Source: CAZEQK01 sp964514395
GTDB lineage: Bacteria; Bacillota; Bacilli; Tepidibacillales; Tepidibacillaceae
Direction of reading: 5' to 3'
Length of the DNA stretch: 64,000 nt
Assembly: GCA_964514395.1 (NCBI GenBank)
Contig: CAZEQK010000002.1
Coordinates: 1-64,000 of the forward strand
In this document: in pieces, positions 25,423-34,538 of the stretch
How the letters are laid out: every line of letters begins with the position of its first letter
How positions within the stretch are numbered: position 1 is the first letter of the stretch
The notes under the pieces: generated by a model
Seen by the model: only the letters and a program-made list of their open reading frames with translations
The model's database searches: none
Told to the model about the DNA's origin: nothing
Program-made: the position numbers and the translations under genes

Positions 25423-26802
25423 TTAAATAATTAGCTTCCAATAATACAAAGCTGCTAGAAGAATAATACTTATCCACAAAACAACTGTTATTAACCCTGT
25501 CCGGAGCAAATCCTTTTCAGAAAAATAACCGTATGAATAGCTAATCATATGAACTGGTGATTGCGTGATTAAAAAAAATCCAGGTACTCCTGTTAAAAAA
25601 ACGGCCATTGCCATAATTAGTGGTGAAATAGTCCCTGAATGTTGACCAACAATAATTGCTAGCGGAATAACTATTGTCATAAACCCTAAAATATTCACAA
25701 AGAATGTTCGAAGAAATGCTACGATTATTACCATAATCACTAGAATTAAGATAGATGAACTTGAAGATATGATCGATGTTATTTCACTGGCAAACCAATC
25801 AATGGACCCAGTTGTGATTAATATATTAGATAGCATCAATGTGGAAGCAAAGAACAAAATCATATCCCAATCAATTTTCGTTTTTGCTATTTCCCAATCC
25901 CATAATCCTATATAGGGCAGCATGGTTAGAATCGCTCCAAGCATACCAATTTGGGGGATGGAATAGCCATGAAGTGGCTCTAGCATCCATAGTAATACGG
26001 TTACTCCTATAATTAAGATCATTTTATACTCGGATTTTTTTAGAGCTCCTAACCCTGACAGTCGTTCATCTATATAGCTAATAATTTCATTTCCGTCTAC
26101 ATTTTCAAGTGGAAATAACAGCTTGAGAATAAGCCATAAAATAATAATAAATAGAAATATAGGAGGAGCAAATAGTAAAAACCATTTGAGGTAATTTAAT
26201 TGATTTGATACCGCCATAAGCATCCCGAATGTATAAATGGTAGAACTAGCTCCTGTCGCAACTAATGCCCCCGATATGGCTATAATGTAAGAAATTCCAA
26301 TGAATAATACCTTTGATAGATTTTTCACACTTCCTACCTTCTTTAAATTAGATATAATACTATCTAACAAAGAGGATACTAAGCTACCTCTTCCTACATT
26401 TGAAGGAACAAAAAAAGAAAGCACAAACATCAATATAAATGAGATTAATACTAGCTGACTCCCTTTTCCCTTCGACCACTTTAACATATGAAGAGAAATT
26501 CGATAGGCAAGCCCTGATTCAATAAACGCATTAGAAATGATAAAGGTAGAAAACAATAGCCATACAATCCCTGACCCCATATAACTCATAATTTCTTCAT
26601 ATGATAAAAAATGAAATGAAATGAGAATAATTAATATTAACGAAGTATAGGCTATCGAAAATACCCGTCCTATCCAAAATATTTCTATCATTACTAGTAA
26701 TGCGAATGCTTTAACCACTTGACTCCAATCAAAAAAAAAGGGAGAAATAAATAACAAATAAATAACAAGTGAAAGCATCAGTAATATATTTTTTTTATTC
26801 AT
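25423..26802 (-). CDS. DASS/SLC13-family anion:Na+ symporter-like transporter
   Basis: A 459-residue membrane protein with about 12 helices. The family pattern is visible in VPSNVGRGSLVSSLLDSI and the C-terminal half (FLITQSPVHMISYSYG), as in CitT/SdcS-like di- and tricarboxylate carriers. It lies 16 bp upstream of prpB and downstream of tctA, so it is part of the same transcript. It would provide a second uptake or exchange route besides the tripartite system. Substrate inferred only from neighbours. Confidence 0.82.
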   Translation of the reverse strand: MNKKNILLMLSLVIYLLFISPFFFDWSQVVKAFALLVMIEIFWIGRVFSIAYTSLILIILISFHFLSYEEIMSYMGSGIVWLLFSTFIISNAFIESGLAYRISLHMLKWSKGKGSQLVLISFILMFVLSFFVPSNVGRGSLVSSLLDSIISNLKKVGSVKNLSKVLFIGISYIIAISGALVATGASSTIYTFGMLMAVSNQLNYLKWFLLFAPPIFLFIIILWLILKLLFPLENVDGNEIISYIDERLSGLGALKKSEYKMILIIGVTVLLWMLEPLHGYSIPQIGMLGAILTMLPYIGLWDWEIAKTKIDWDMILFFASTLMLSNILITTGSIDWFASEITSIISSSSSILILVIMVIIVAFLRTFFVNILGFMTIVIPLAIIVGQHSGTISPLIMAMAVFLTGVPGFFLITQSPVHMISYSYGYFSEKDLLRTGLITVVLWISIILLAALYYWKLII

Positions 26803-26830
26803 ATATAAACTCCCTTATCGCTAATTTAAA

Positions 26831-28354
26831 TTAATTAGCAGCAGAGCTTCCACGTTCCTGATTTTTACCATATCTCGATTTTATATATTTAACAATCACT
26901 GGGTAAAAAATTGAAGCTAACGTCAAGATGATAAGAACAATGGAGATAGGTGATGAAAAGAATATTTTTATGGAGCCATCAGAGGCCACAAGACTTTTCC
27001 TAAAGTTTTGCTCCATATCACTCCCCACAATAATTGCCAAAATTAATGGTGCAATCGGAAATTTTAAAATCTTCATCCCTAAACCAATTAATCCAAAGAT
27101 AATAAGAATAAAGAAATCTATCGTACTATAGTTTAATGTGTAGGTTCCAATAAAGGAAAGTACGAGAATAAGCGGATATAGTATCTTTGGGGGAGTATCT
27201 AATATTTTAACTAATAATCCAACAAGTAATATATTAAGAATGACTAATACGATATTACCAATAAACATACTGTTAATAAGTCCCCAAATCATTTCCCCAT
27301 TATGTTGAAATAATAATGGCCCTGGTCTAACACCTAGCATCACCAATGCACCAAGAAGTACTGCAGTGGTTCCTGATCCTGGTATTCCCATTGTAAGAAG
27401 CGGAATCATCGCTCCAACCGAGGCTGCATTATTCGCTGATTCAGGCGCAGCTACACCCTCAATTGCACCCTTACCAAATTTCTCTGGATGCTTTGATAGC
27501 TGACGTTCAGTTGTATAGCTTAGCATCGAAGCAATTGACCCCCCAGCGCCAGGTAAAACTCCTATTAAAAAGCCAATCGGAGCACTACGTAGAATAGGCC
27601 ATTTAGACCTTTTCCAATCCTCCTTAGAAATCCATATTTTATCAAATTTCTTCTTCTCCCCAATAGGATGATCTATGGTTAAAAAATTATATAACACTTC
27701 ACCTACAGCATAAATACCAATAATAATCACTAGAAAATCTATTCCGTCACTTAATTGAGTGATTCCCATTGTAAATCGATAAACACTGCTTTGTAAATCA
27801 ATCCCAACTGTGCTTAACAGTAAACCCACTGACATGGAAATAAATCCTTTTATCATTGCACCTTGAGACAAAGAGATAATTGCTGATAAAGTAAAAATCA
27901 TGAGTAAGAAATATTCTGCAGGACCAAATTTTAGAGCGAATTGAGCTAGCGGTCCAGCTAAAAAGATAAATCCAATAACAGCTATCACTCCACCAATTAA
28001 AGATGCTATCGCAGATATTGCTAACGCTTGACCTGCCTGACCATTTTTAGCCATAGGATAGCCATCAAAGGTAGCTGCGATTGCCGAACCATCTCCTGGC
28101 GTATTAAGTAAAATAGAACTCCTTGAGCCTCCATACATTGCACCATAATAAATGGCTGCCATTAAAATTAAAGCACTAGTCGGATCCATCCCAAAGGTAA
28201 TTGGAATCAATATAGCAACAGCTGTAGCTGGGCCTAAACCAGGTAGCATACCTACAATGGTACCTAAAAAACCACCAAAGGAAACCAATAGAAGGTTTAT
28301 TGGTTGAATTGCTGTGTAGAATCCTTGAATAACATATTGCATATTTATACCCAT
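26831..28354 (-). CDS. tctA: tripartite tricarboxylate transporter large membrane subunit TctA
   Basis: A 507-residue protein with about 12 helices and the TctA signatures GMLPGLGPATAVAILIP near residue 35, YYGAMYGGSRSSILLNTPGD near residue 90, and GVLPGAGGSIASMLSY. It forms the channel of the TctABC secondary importer. ATG after AAAGGAGGG. TctB lies upstream and the DASS gene downstream. Confidence 0.95.
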   Translation of the reverse strand: MGINMQYVIQGFYTAIQPINLLLVSFGGFLGTIVGMLPGLGPATAVAILIPITFGMDPTSALILMAAIYYGAMYGGSRSSILLNTPGDGSAIAATFDGYPMAKNGQAGQALAISAIASLIGGVIAVIGFIFLAGPLAQFALKFGPAEYFLLMIFTLSAIISLSQGAMIKGFISMSVGLLLSTVGIDLQSSVYRFTMGITQLSDGIDFLVIIIGIYAVGEVLYNFLTIDHPIGEKKKFDKIWISKEDWKRSKWPILRSAPIGFLIGVLPGAGGSIASMLSYTTERQLSKHPEKFGKGAIEGVAAPESANNAASVGAMIPLLTMGIPGSGTTAVLLGALVMLGVRPGPLLFQHNGEMIWGLINSMFIGNIVLVILNILLVGLLVKILDTPPKILYPLILVLSFIGTYTLNYSTIDFFILIIFGLIGLGMKILKFPIAPLILAIIVGSDMEQNFRKSLVASDGSIKIFFSSPISIVLIILTLASIFYPVIVKYIKSRYGKNQERGSSAAN

Positions 28355-28369
28355 TCTATCCGCCCTCCT

Positions 28370-28819
28370 TTATGGTAAGCTTACCTTTAATAATTGACTG
28401 AATACGTACCAAGCACTAAACGAAAATACAAGTGCTACAACAATATTGATAATCCATTTTTTTCTTCCATTAATAATAAAAAGTAATGCAACTAAAAATA
28501 AGATGGTAGAAACCAAGAATCCTACTACTTCAAATGCAAATGTATACAAAATCGCTAGAATAATAGTCGATATAATCAAAAATGGTGTTCGTTTAGCTAA
28601 TATTAGCTGAAGATCTTTATTTTGCTTATATTCCTTTCTAAATTCTGATATAAAATAAATAATACTCATGATGATTAAAAATGCACTAATTATTGTTGGA
28701 AAATAAAGTGGTCCATAAGGATCACCAAGCTTGGCCTTTGGAATATTTAAAGAGCCTATAAAAAACACCAATCCTAGCAACATGAAGAAAATTGGTGAAA
28801 CAAATCTTGTGAAGATCAT
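28370..28819 (-). CDS. tctB: tripartite tricarboxylate transporter small membrane subunit TctB
   Basis: A 149-residue protein with four predicted helices, matching TctB: N-terminal helix, the polar segment GDPYGPLYFPTIISA, and two C-terminal helices around FEVVGFLVSTILFLVALLF. AAGGAGGAAG precedes the ATG. Lies between tctC and tctA. Confidence 0.92.
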   Translation of the reverse strand: MIFTRFVSPIFFMLLGLVFFIGSLNIPKAKLGDPYGPLYFPTIISAFLIIMSIIYFISEFRKEYKQNKDLQLILAKRTPFLIISTIILAILYTFAFEVVGFLVSTILFLVALLFIINGRKKWIINIVVALVFSFSAWYVFSQLLKVSLP

Positions 28820-28847
28820 CTCTCTTCCTCCTTCTACCTCTTAAAGC

Positions 28848-28881
28848 ACTAAATGGACCCTAACAAAAGGATCCATTTAGT
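28848..28881 (-). terminator. intra-operon stem-loop between tctC and tctB
   Basis: Dyad CACTAAATGGA / TCCATTTAGTG with only a weak T-run; more likely an mRNA processing or partial attenuation hairpin that raises binding-protein levels. Confidence 0.55.
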
Positions 28882-28892
28882 GTTAGAAGTTA

Positions 28893-29873
28893 TTATTTTA
28901 ATCCTGATTTAGTAATGAGTTCGTCATAATTTTTATTCTGTTCGCTGAGGAATTGTTTTGTATCCGTACTATTTTTATAGAATGGTTCCCATTCATTATT
29001 CATTAATATCTTCTTCCATGCATCTGTTTTAACCATTTTACCGATTTTATCATCCCAATAAGCGATTTCATCCTTCGACATATTTGGTGGGCCCATTATT
29101 CCACGCCAATGTGGAAAAATCATATCCACACCTTCATCCTTCCAAGTAGGTATGTCCTCTAAGCCTTCTAGTCTTTGATCAGAAGAGACTGCAAGAATTT
29201 TAACATTACCAGCCTGATATTGCTCCTTTGCTTCAGAAACGGACATGGTAGCTAAATCAACATGCCCCCCTAAAAGAGCAGTTACTACATCTCCGCCACT
29301 TTGATAAACGAGGAAGTCAAGCTTTGTGACATCTACACCAAAGGTTTTCGCTGCTTCAACAAAAGAAAGATGATCATCATTTCCTAAGCTCGGTGCTACA
29401 GCAATTTTTAAGGATTTTGGATTTGCTTTTAATTTCTTCATCGCTTCTGCTGCACTATTGATGCTTGAATTCTTTGGTACTGCTACTGCCTCCCATTCAG
29501 TTGCTAGAATAGCAATTGGGGTAAATTGATCATATGTTAATTTACTTTTACCTAAAATATAGTTTGTAAGAACTAAACTAGAGTTAATAGAGAGTGTATG
29601 AGCATCCTTCTCTTTAAGATACTTCCATCCTACCTCACCACCACCACCTGGCTTGTTTACCACATTGATTGGCTTATCTACTAGCTTTTCATCAGTAAGA
29701 ACCTTTTGCATAGCACGAGCAGTTGCATCCCAACCACCACCTGGAGAAGCTGGTGCAACAAATTCTATGTTTTTAGTAGGAAAACTGCTACCACTTGTGG
29801 TTTGTGATGTACATCCAGAGACAACCATTAGCACTGCTGCTATCAGCGCTAAAATAACAAATGTCTTTTTCAA
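28893..29873 (-). CDS. tctC: tripartite tricarboxylate transporter substrate-binding protein TctC
   Basis: A 326-residue lipoprotein (lipobox VSGC, Cys at about 21) of the Bug/TctC family: PTKNIEFVAPASPGGGWDA, NVVNKPGGGGEVGW and the C-terminal KNYDELITKSGLK are characteristic. TTG start, 7 nt after AAGGGGG. It captures a carboxylate for TctAB. The promoter region contains a cre-like site and a tandem repeat next to the two-component genes. Confidence 0.93.
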   Translation of the reverse strand: MKKTFVILALIAAVLMVVSGCTSQTTSGSSFPTKNIEFVAPASPGGGWDATARAMQKVLTDEKLVDKPINVVNKPGGGGEVGWKYLKEKDAHTLSINSSLVLTNYILGKSKLTYDQFTPIAILATEWEAVAVPKNSSINSAAEAMKKLKANPKSLKIAVAPSLGNDDHLSFVEAAKTFGVDVTKLDFLVYQSGGDVVTALLGGHVDLATMSVSEAKEQYQAGNVKILAVSSDQRLEGLEDIPTWKDEGVDMIFPHWRGIMGPPNMSKDEIAYWDDKIGKMVKTDAWKKILMNNEWEPFYKNSTDTKQFLSEQNKNYDELITKSGLK

Positions 29874-29963
29874 AAGAAAACCCCCTTATTTCTTAATACT
29901 AAACCACATCCGAATCTATGTATCGGGCTTAGCTTGGTATCATTTTAACTAGAATATATCGTT

Positions 29964-29979
29964 TTGTAACCGTTTTCTA
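29964..29979 (-). promoter_or_regulatory. cre-like CcpA site upstream of tctC
   Basis: Minus strand TAGAAAACGGTTACAA matches 11 of the 12 defined positions of WTGNAANCGNWWNCAW, about 90 bp before the tctC start, suggesting carbon catabolite control of the island. Confidence 0.6.
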
Positions 29980-30010
29980 AATAAAGAGTATTAAAAATTT
30001 TTTGAATATT

Positions 30011-30028
30011 TTGTTCATTTTGTTCATT
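30011..30028. promoter_or_regulatory. tandem TTGTTCATT repeat, candidate response-regulator site
   Basis: Two perfect head-to-tail 9-mers TTGTTCATT, upstream of tctC and just beyond the response-regulator stop. The position fits an activator site for the neighbouring CitB/DcuR-like regulator (inference). Confidence 0.4.
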
Positions 30029-30046
30029 GGACAATGCCCAATAGCA

Positions 30047-30718
30047 TTATTTGAAAATATGATATTTTCGTTCAGGACGACCTACAATACCATATTCAAT
30101 TTCTGCTTTCCCTTCACCAATAGAAATTAAATACTCCAAATACCTTCTTGCTGTCGTCCTAGAAGCACCAATTATTTCTCCCATCTCTTCCGCTGTTATA
30201 CCATTTCTTAATTCCTTCATCTTTTTCTTTACTTTTTCTAAGGTTAATCGGTTGATTCCTTTTGGTAATACTTCTTGATTTGGAATTTTTTTATATCCAA
30301 AATATTCATCTACCATCGATTGATCAACCTGCTGCCGTGAATTTAAAAGCTTCTTTTTACTTTTATAGCTCTCAATTACATCTATGAATCTTTCCAAGGT
30401 AACTGGCTTTATTAGATAGTTAAAAACACCATAACGTATTGAAGTCTCTAACAATTGCCTTTCCGTAGCAGCGGTTATCATGATGATGTCTACATTCGGG
30501 AAATTTTCTTTTATTTCAGGAATTAAAGATGTCCCTAACTTATCAGGCATATATATATCTAGTAATAATAAATCTACTATTTCGCTTTCTAAAATCTTTA
30601 TTGCTTCTTGTGCATTTAGTGCTTTACCTACTATTTCCACGTCCTTAATCTTTAAAAGGAATCTCTCGTGAATTAATGCTACTCTATAATCATCTTCAAC
30701 AATAGCTATTCTAACCAT
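30047..30718 (-). CDS. CitB/DcuR-family response regulator
   Basis: A 223-residue two-component regulator. Receiver domain residues 1-120: acidic pair EDD at 8-10, phospho-acceptor Asp in LLLLDIYMP near 54, Thr in MITAAT, Lys in YLIKPVT. C-terminal helix-turn-helix at about 165-205 (ITAEEMGEIIGASRTTARRYLEYL) as in CitT/DpiA/DcuR. It starts 12 bp after the kinase stop. It likely activates the adjacent tct-prpB transcript in response to an external carboxylate. Confidence 0.92.
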   Translation of the reverse strand: MVRIAIVEDDYRVALIHERFLLKIKDVEIVGKALNAQEAIKILESEIVDLLLLDIYMPDKLGTSLIPEIKENFPNVDIIMITAATERQLLETSIRYGVFNYLIKPVTLERFIDVIESYKSKKKLLNSRQQVDQSMVDEYFGYKKIPNQEVLPKGINRLTLEKVKKKMKELRNGITAEEMGEIIGASRTTARRYLEYLISIGEGKAEIEYGIVGRPERKYHIFK

Positions 30719-30730
30719 AGGAGCCCCTCC

Positions 30731-32323
30731 TCACAATTTTTCTTTTGTAGGAATATATATTGTAAAAATGGTGCCACCAGTTTTACTGTTTTCCACCTGA
30801 ATCGTTCCATTTAGCTCTTCAACTGTTTCCTTAACATTTGCTAAACCGTAGCCTCTACCATCCCTTTCTTTAGTAGAAAAGCCTTTTTTGAAAATATTCT
30901 CTAAATTCTCTTCCAATATTCCAGGTCCATTATCAGAAACCTCAATAATTAAATCTAACCCTACATCCATTGCAAAAAAGGTTACTTCCCGTTCGGTTTG
31001 ATCAGCGACTGCTTCATATGCATTATCTATCAGATTTCCAACAATCGTTATCAATTGTAAAATACCAATGTGATTAGGAATATGCTCCACCTCACTATTA
31101 TAATCAATGATAAAATTGATCTTTTGTTCAGATGCTTTACTTATTTTCCCCAACAGTATAGCCTGAAGCTTGGTATCTTTTATTTGTTCAAACAAAATCT
31201 TATTTTGATTCGCATTGATTTTTGATTCCTGCTGAATCATTTCTACCGCATCCTCATAGTTTTGAAGCTGTAGAAATCCAGATAATACATAAAGCTTATT
31301 TGTATATTCATGAGTTTGGGCTCTCAAGCCTTCAGAATACTGTTTAATCTCAGAGATGGTATCAATCATATAGATAAGATCGGTCTTATCACGAAATGTA
31401 GATACGACTCCTACAATTTCTTTTCCATCGAAAACGGCAGTGCAGTTTACAATAAAAACCTTACCCTTTAATATAACCTCTTCATTATTGATTGGCACTC
31501 CTGATTTTAATACTGACATCATATCAATCACAGGTATCACCGCTTCGATTCTAGAATGAAGATACTCATCAGATAGATGTAACATTTTTTTTGCCGAATT
31601 ATTCATCATCGTGATATTACCATTCTTATCAATTGCAATGATTCCTTCTTTTATCGAAAATAAAATAGCATTACGTTCTCGATAGAGTGCTGCAATTTCA
31701 TGGGGTTCGAGACCTAACGTATCTTTTCTAATATTTTTTGCTAATAAAATACTACCGAATATACCAAGTAACATAACTAGAGCAGCAAAGCCAATCACTC
31801 TTAATACACTACTCATTACTTCTCTATGAATATCCTCAAGTAAATAACCAACTGTTACCACACCAATAATCTGATTATCATCCTTTGAAAAAATAGGTGC
31901 TTTACCATTTAGAGCTGGTCCCATCATTCCATTAGACTGTATCGTATAATATCCTCCAAAGACAATAGCCTTGTAATTTTCCTTGGTATTCATTTTGTTA
32001 CCTAGTTGACTTGTATATGGATGAGAATATTGAATTTCGTCTTTATTAGCAATGATGACATAGGCAGCACCTACCTCTTCACGAACCTTTTCTGCTATAG
32101 GCTGTAAGACTATAGAGGGATCTTCTAAGGTAAAGGCTTCCTTTACTGAATTCATGAATGAAACTGTTTTCGCTACCTGCAAAGCTAATTGACCCATATG
32201 CTTATTGATCTGTTTTGATTCAAAATATGTAAAAATAGATGCCAAAACTAAAATTATCAATAGTAATAGAAGAAAAACTAAGCTTAAAATTTTTGTTTGT
32301 AATGAAATGAATTTTCGCTTCAT
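30731..32323 (-). CDS. CitA/DcuS-family sensor histidine kinase
   Basis: A 530-residue membrane kinase. Helix 1 at about 12-32, an extracytoplasmic PAS-like (PDC) sensor at 33-170, helix 2 at about 172-192, and a cytoplasmic PAS at 210-320. The dimerisation motif RAQTHEYTNKLYVLSGFLQL carries the phosphorylated His. The ATPase part has an N box (GNLIDNAYEAV), DNGPGI and GRGYGLANV. This is the arrangement of citrate and C4-dicarboxylate sensors. Pairs with the downstream regulator. First gene of the island after its right boundary repeat. Confidence 0.93.
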   Translation of the reverse strand: MKRKFISLQTKILSLVFLLLLLIILVLASIFTYFESKQINKHMGQLALQVAKTVSFMNSVKEAFTLEDPSIVLQPIAEKVREEVGAAYVIIANKDEIQYSHPYTSQLGNKMNTKENYKAIVFGGYYTIQSNGMMGPALNGKAPIFSKDDNQIIGVVTVGYLLEDIHREVMSSVLRVIGFAALVMLLGIFGSILLAKNIRKDTLGLEPHEIAALYRERNAILFSIKEGIIAIDKNGNITMMNNSAKKMLHLSDEYLHSRIEAVIPVIDMMSVLKSGVPINNEEVILKGKVFIVNCTAVFDGKEIVGVVSTFRDKTDLIYMIDTISEIKQYSEGLRAQTHEYTNKLYVLSGFLQLQNYEDAVEMIQQESKINANQNKILFEQIKDTKLQAILLGKISKASEQKINFIIDYNSEVEHIPNHIGILQLITIVGNLIDNAYEAVADQTEREVTFFAMDVGLDLIIEVSDNGPGILEENLENIFKKGFSTKERDGRGYGLANVKETVEELNGTIQVENSKTGGTIFTIYIPTKEKL

Positions 32324-32465
32324 TTTTTCACCTGAAAACGTATTTTTTTACGATTATTTTAATATTTAGTATCTATTATCAAGGTTCTTACTATAGGATT
32401 GAATACAATTAATATAAAATATATTCTATCATAAAAAATGATAAATCATTAATAGATTCTATCAT

Positions 32466-32518
32466 AAATCCCCAGTCATTTTGGCTGGGGATTTGTATTT
32501 TATAATGGTATATTGCTA
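32466..32518. repeat. right direct repeat of the carboxylate island (includes terminator)
   Basis: Counterpart of 24438-24497. The hairpin AAATCCCCAGTCA / TGGCTGGGGATTT serves as terminator for the MazG-like gene, whose TAG stop forms the end of the repeat. Relative to the left copy it lacks about six loop bases. Confidence 0.8.
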
Positions 32519-32878
32519 TACCTCTGTGTATTTTTTATTGGAGCCTTTAAATTTATCAACAGGGTATTTTTCATTGTTTTTCAACAGCTTTTTCTTTAGC
32601 TCCTCTGTTAAATCAAGATTGTTCTTCTGGGCGAATCTTAAAAGAAAAAAGAAAATGTCTGATACTTCCTCTGAAATCCGCTCTCTTTTTTGTTCATGAA
32701 AAAACATCGCATCTATCTCTTCATTGGTTTTAAAGCGAAATAAATCGATGAGCTCAGCGGCCTCTGTTACGATACCAATCCCTAAATCCTTTGCATGGTG
32801 AAATTGATCCCATTCCCGCTCCTCACAAAAGTTCTTGATTATGTTTTTCAGATCCTCTACGGTTGTTTTATTATCCAT
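32516..32878 (-). CDS. MazG-like nucleotide pyrophosphohydrolase
   Basis: A 120-residue all-alpha NTP pyrophosphatase of the MazG/RS21-C6 type. Metal-binding acidic motifs are EAAELIDLF (about residues 39-47) and EEVSDIFFFLLRFA (about 70-83), preceded by the FxxERxWxQFH-like start EEREWDQFHHAKDLG. Such enzymes remove modified or excess nucleoside triphosphates. Directly followed by the repeat/terminator. Stand-alone; neighbours on its other side are defence-like genes. Confidence 0.88.
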   Translation of the reverse strand: MDNKTTVEDLKNIIKNFCEEREWDQFHHAKDLGIGIVTEAAELIDLFRFKTNEEIDAMFFHEQKRERISEEVSDIFFFLLRFAQKNNLDLTEELKKKLLKNNEKYPVDKFKGSNKKYTEV

Positions 32879-33080
32879 TGATCACACCTCTACCCTCTTC
32901 TTCAATTCATCAAACAAAACCTTATCTCTTCATCGTTTGTGATGAATATTGTACCCTTCTGAACACAATCATCTGATAACGTGTATGCCATTGTCTTCTT
33001 ATAGACAACATTGTAGGTAAAATAAGTGATAATCCCGATGAAAAGTGCTAGGATTATTTTCTGAACTCTATTAAGTATTG

Positions 33081-33631
33081 TTACTTTTGGTCATCAATAT
33101 GTTCCTGAGTTTCTCCTTGTTCTTCTTTGTTAATAATAGTTTCGATTTGTAATAATAATTCATTTACATTATAAGAGTGTTGGGTAGATATATGAATCAC
33201 TTGAACGCCAGCATCGTAAAGGGCTTTATCTAAAAATTTATCTCTTTCGATCCGTTTCTTTTGATTATGTGTTGAATCATCTAATTCTACGATTAATAAT
33301 GGCTTGATATTTTTTATATCTGTAACTACAAAATCTACATGCTTGGATTGGATTTTGTTCCAATAGGATTGTCTATTTTCAATTCCCGATGGAAGATAAA
33401 GTAAATCTGCTAGCCTCACTTTAGTAAATACATATATGTCTTTTTTTCTTGCGATTAATTGAAGAACATCAAAAAAAGATCTTTCCGCTTTAGTAAGCAG
33501 ATACTCCCGTTTCTTATAAGGATATTTTTTCTCTACTAGTTGATTACTACTTTTTTTTTATTTGTTGATAGTAGCAAAATGATAATAATTAGTATGAATA
33601 AGAAAAAAACAATAAAAATTAATAAATTCAA
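33081..33631 (-). pseudogene. DUF2726 nuclease-like membrane-anchored protein, frameshifted twice
   Basis: The C-terminal frame (33081-33419) begins inside the domain. The same frame continues upstream as YPYKKREYLLTKAERSFFDV up to a TAA at an A9 tract. Beyond it another frame supplies a transmembrane anchor (ILIIIILLLSTNKKK), and before a T8 tract the original frame has TTG-MNLLIFIVFF after AGGGG. Restoring one base in A9 and removing one in T8 yields a normal membrane-anchored DUF2726 protein with restriction-endonuclease-like core FVVTD...LLIVELDDSTH. Either decay, phase variation or homopolymer sequencing error; the visible sequence cannot decide. Confidence 0.7.
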
Positions 33632-33659
33632 TATAATCGACCCCTATTATAATACAATA

Positions 33660-34532
33660 CTACAAATCTAACCTATATCTAGCAGGACTCCTAAATACCT
33701 CTTTTACATGCCAGTGCACAAAGGAGTCTTTTGGATAATAATCTGGGTTTATTGGGTTTCTAAGCGATTTATTATGATATCTCATTAACCATTCATCGAA
33801 TCCAGTTGAACCGTGAGCTTCCTCTGCAACTAGTAATTTTTTAGAATTTGATAGGGTGAACACACCTCGATCAAATAGCTTATGATGCATTGAACATAAT
33901 GCTATTCCATTTTCTTCAATATCCGGACCACCTGCTTGATGCCATTTAATATGAGCCGCTTCAACTGCAACTAATGTACTCCCTAATCTGACATCAAAAC
34001 CACATACAGCACAGCTATACTCGTAAGCACGTAATATTTTGTTTCTAAAATCTGGATCTCGATGTCTTTGGTTATTAACAGTGAAATCGAGTCCTATCTC
34101 TCTTAAAATATCCTCATGAATAGTCTCAGGGAAGTGTTGACTTAATACGATTTCAGCTAATTCTTTAACAAGTTTCCGATCTTTAATTAATAAATTATAT
34201 ACTTCTTCTTTAAAACCACCATATATATTGTTTTTTAATAACCATCCATCCTTTATATTTTCTCTAGCTACTAAAGAGTTAATTTCCCAAATCTCATCAT
34301 TAACTAATCGAACAAATGGATGTTCTGGGTGATATAATTTTCGAGCAGGTCCGAATTCTATTAATAAAGTTTTAAGTTTTTCTCTAACCTCTTTGTAGGC
34401 TAACAATCTATTATCTCTTTGTAATTGACTAAAAGCATATAAAATTAATAATGGCTTATGTGGGGCCCTTTGATCGCCCTTCTTCCATATACTCAAGTTT
34501 CTTATTCTCTCTTTTAATTTGTGTTCATTCAT
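33660..34532 (-). CDS. phosphorothioate-sensing HNH restriction endonuclease (SBD-HNH, type IV)
   Basis: About 290 residues. The N-terminal half (KGDQRAPHKPLLILYAFSQL, EFGPARKLYHPEHPFVRL) fits the sulfur-binding domain of ScoMcrA/SprMcrA-type enzymes. The C-terminal half is an HNH nuclease with zinc Cys pairs CAVCGF (about 176) and CSMHH (about 214), and catalytic EAAHIKWHQAGGPDIEENG. Known relatives cleave DNA near phosphorothioate modifications. ATG at 34532 follows GAGGT; a GTG two codons earlier is less likely. No dnd or ssp genes are in the window, as expected for a restriction enzyme hostile to that modification. It sits beside decayed defence-like genes. Confidence 0.85.
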   Translation of the reverse strand: MNEHKLKERIRNLSIWKKGDQRAPHKPLLILYAFSQLQRDNRLLAYKEVREKLKTLLIEFGPARKLYHPEHPFVRLVNDEIWEINSLVARENIKDGWLLKNNIYGGFKEEVYNLLIKDRKLVKELAEIVLSQHFPETIHEDILREIGLDFTVNNQRHRDPDFRNKILRAYEYSCAVCGFDVRLGSTLVAVEAAHIKWHQAGGPDIEENGIALCSMHHKLFDRGVFTLSNSKKLLVAEEAHGSTGFDEWLMRYHNKSLRNPINPDYYPKDSFVHWHVKEVFRSPARYRLDL

Positions 34533-34538
34533 AATCAC

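Noticed and set aside
30047..32323. Two-component system as a chemotaxis or quorum system
   Set aside because: PAS arrangement, HEYTN motif and regulator HTH match CitA/CitB carboxylate sensors and the tct genes adjoin.
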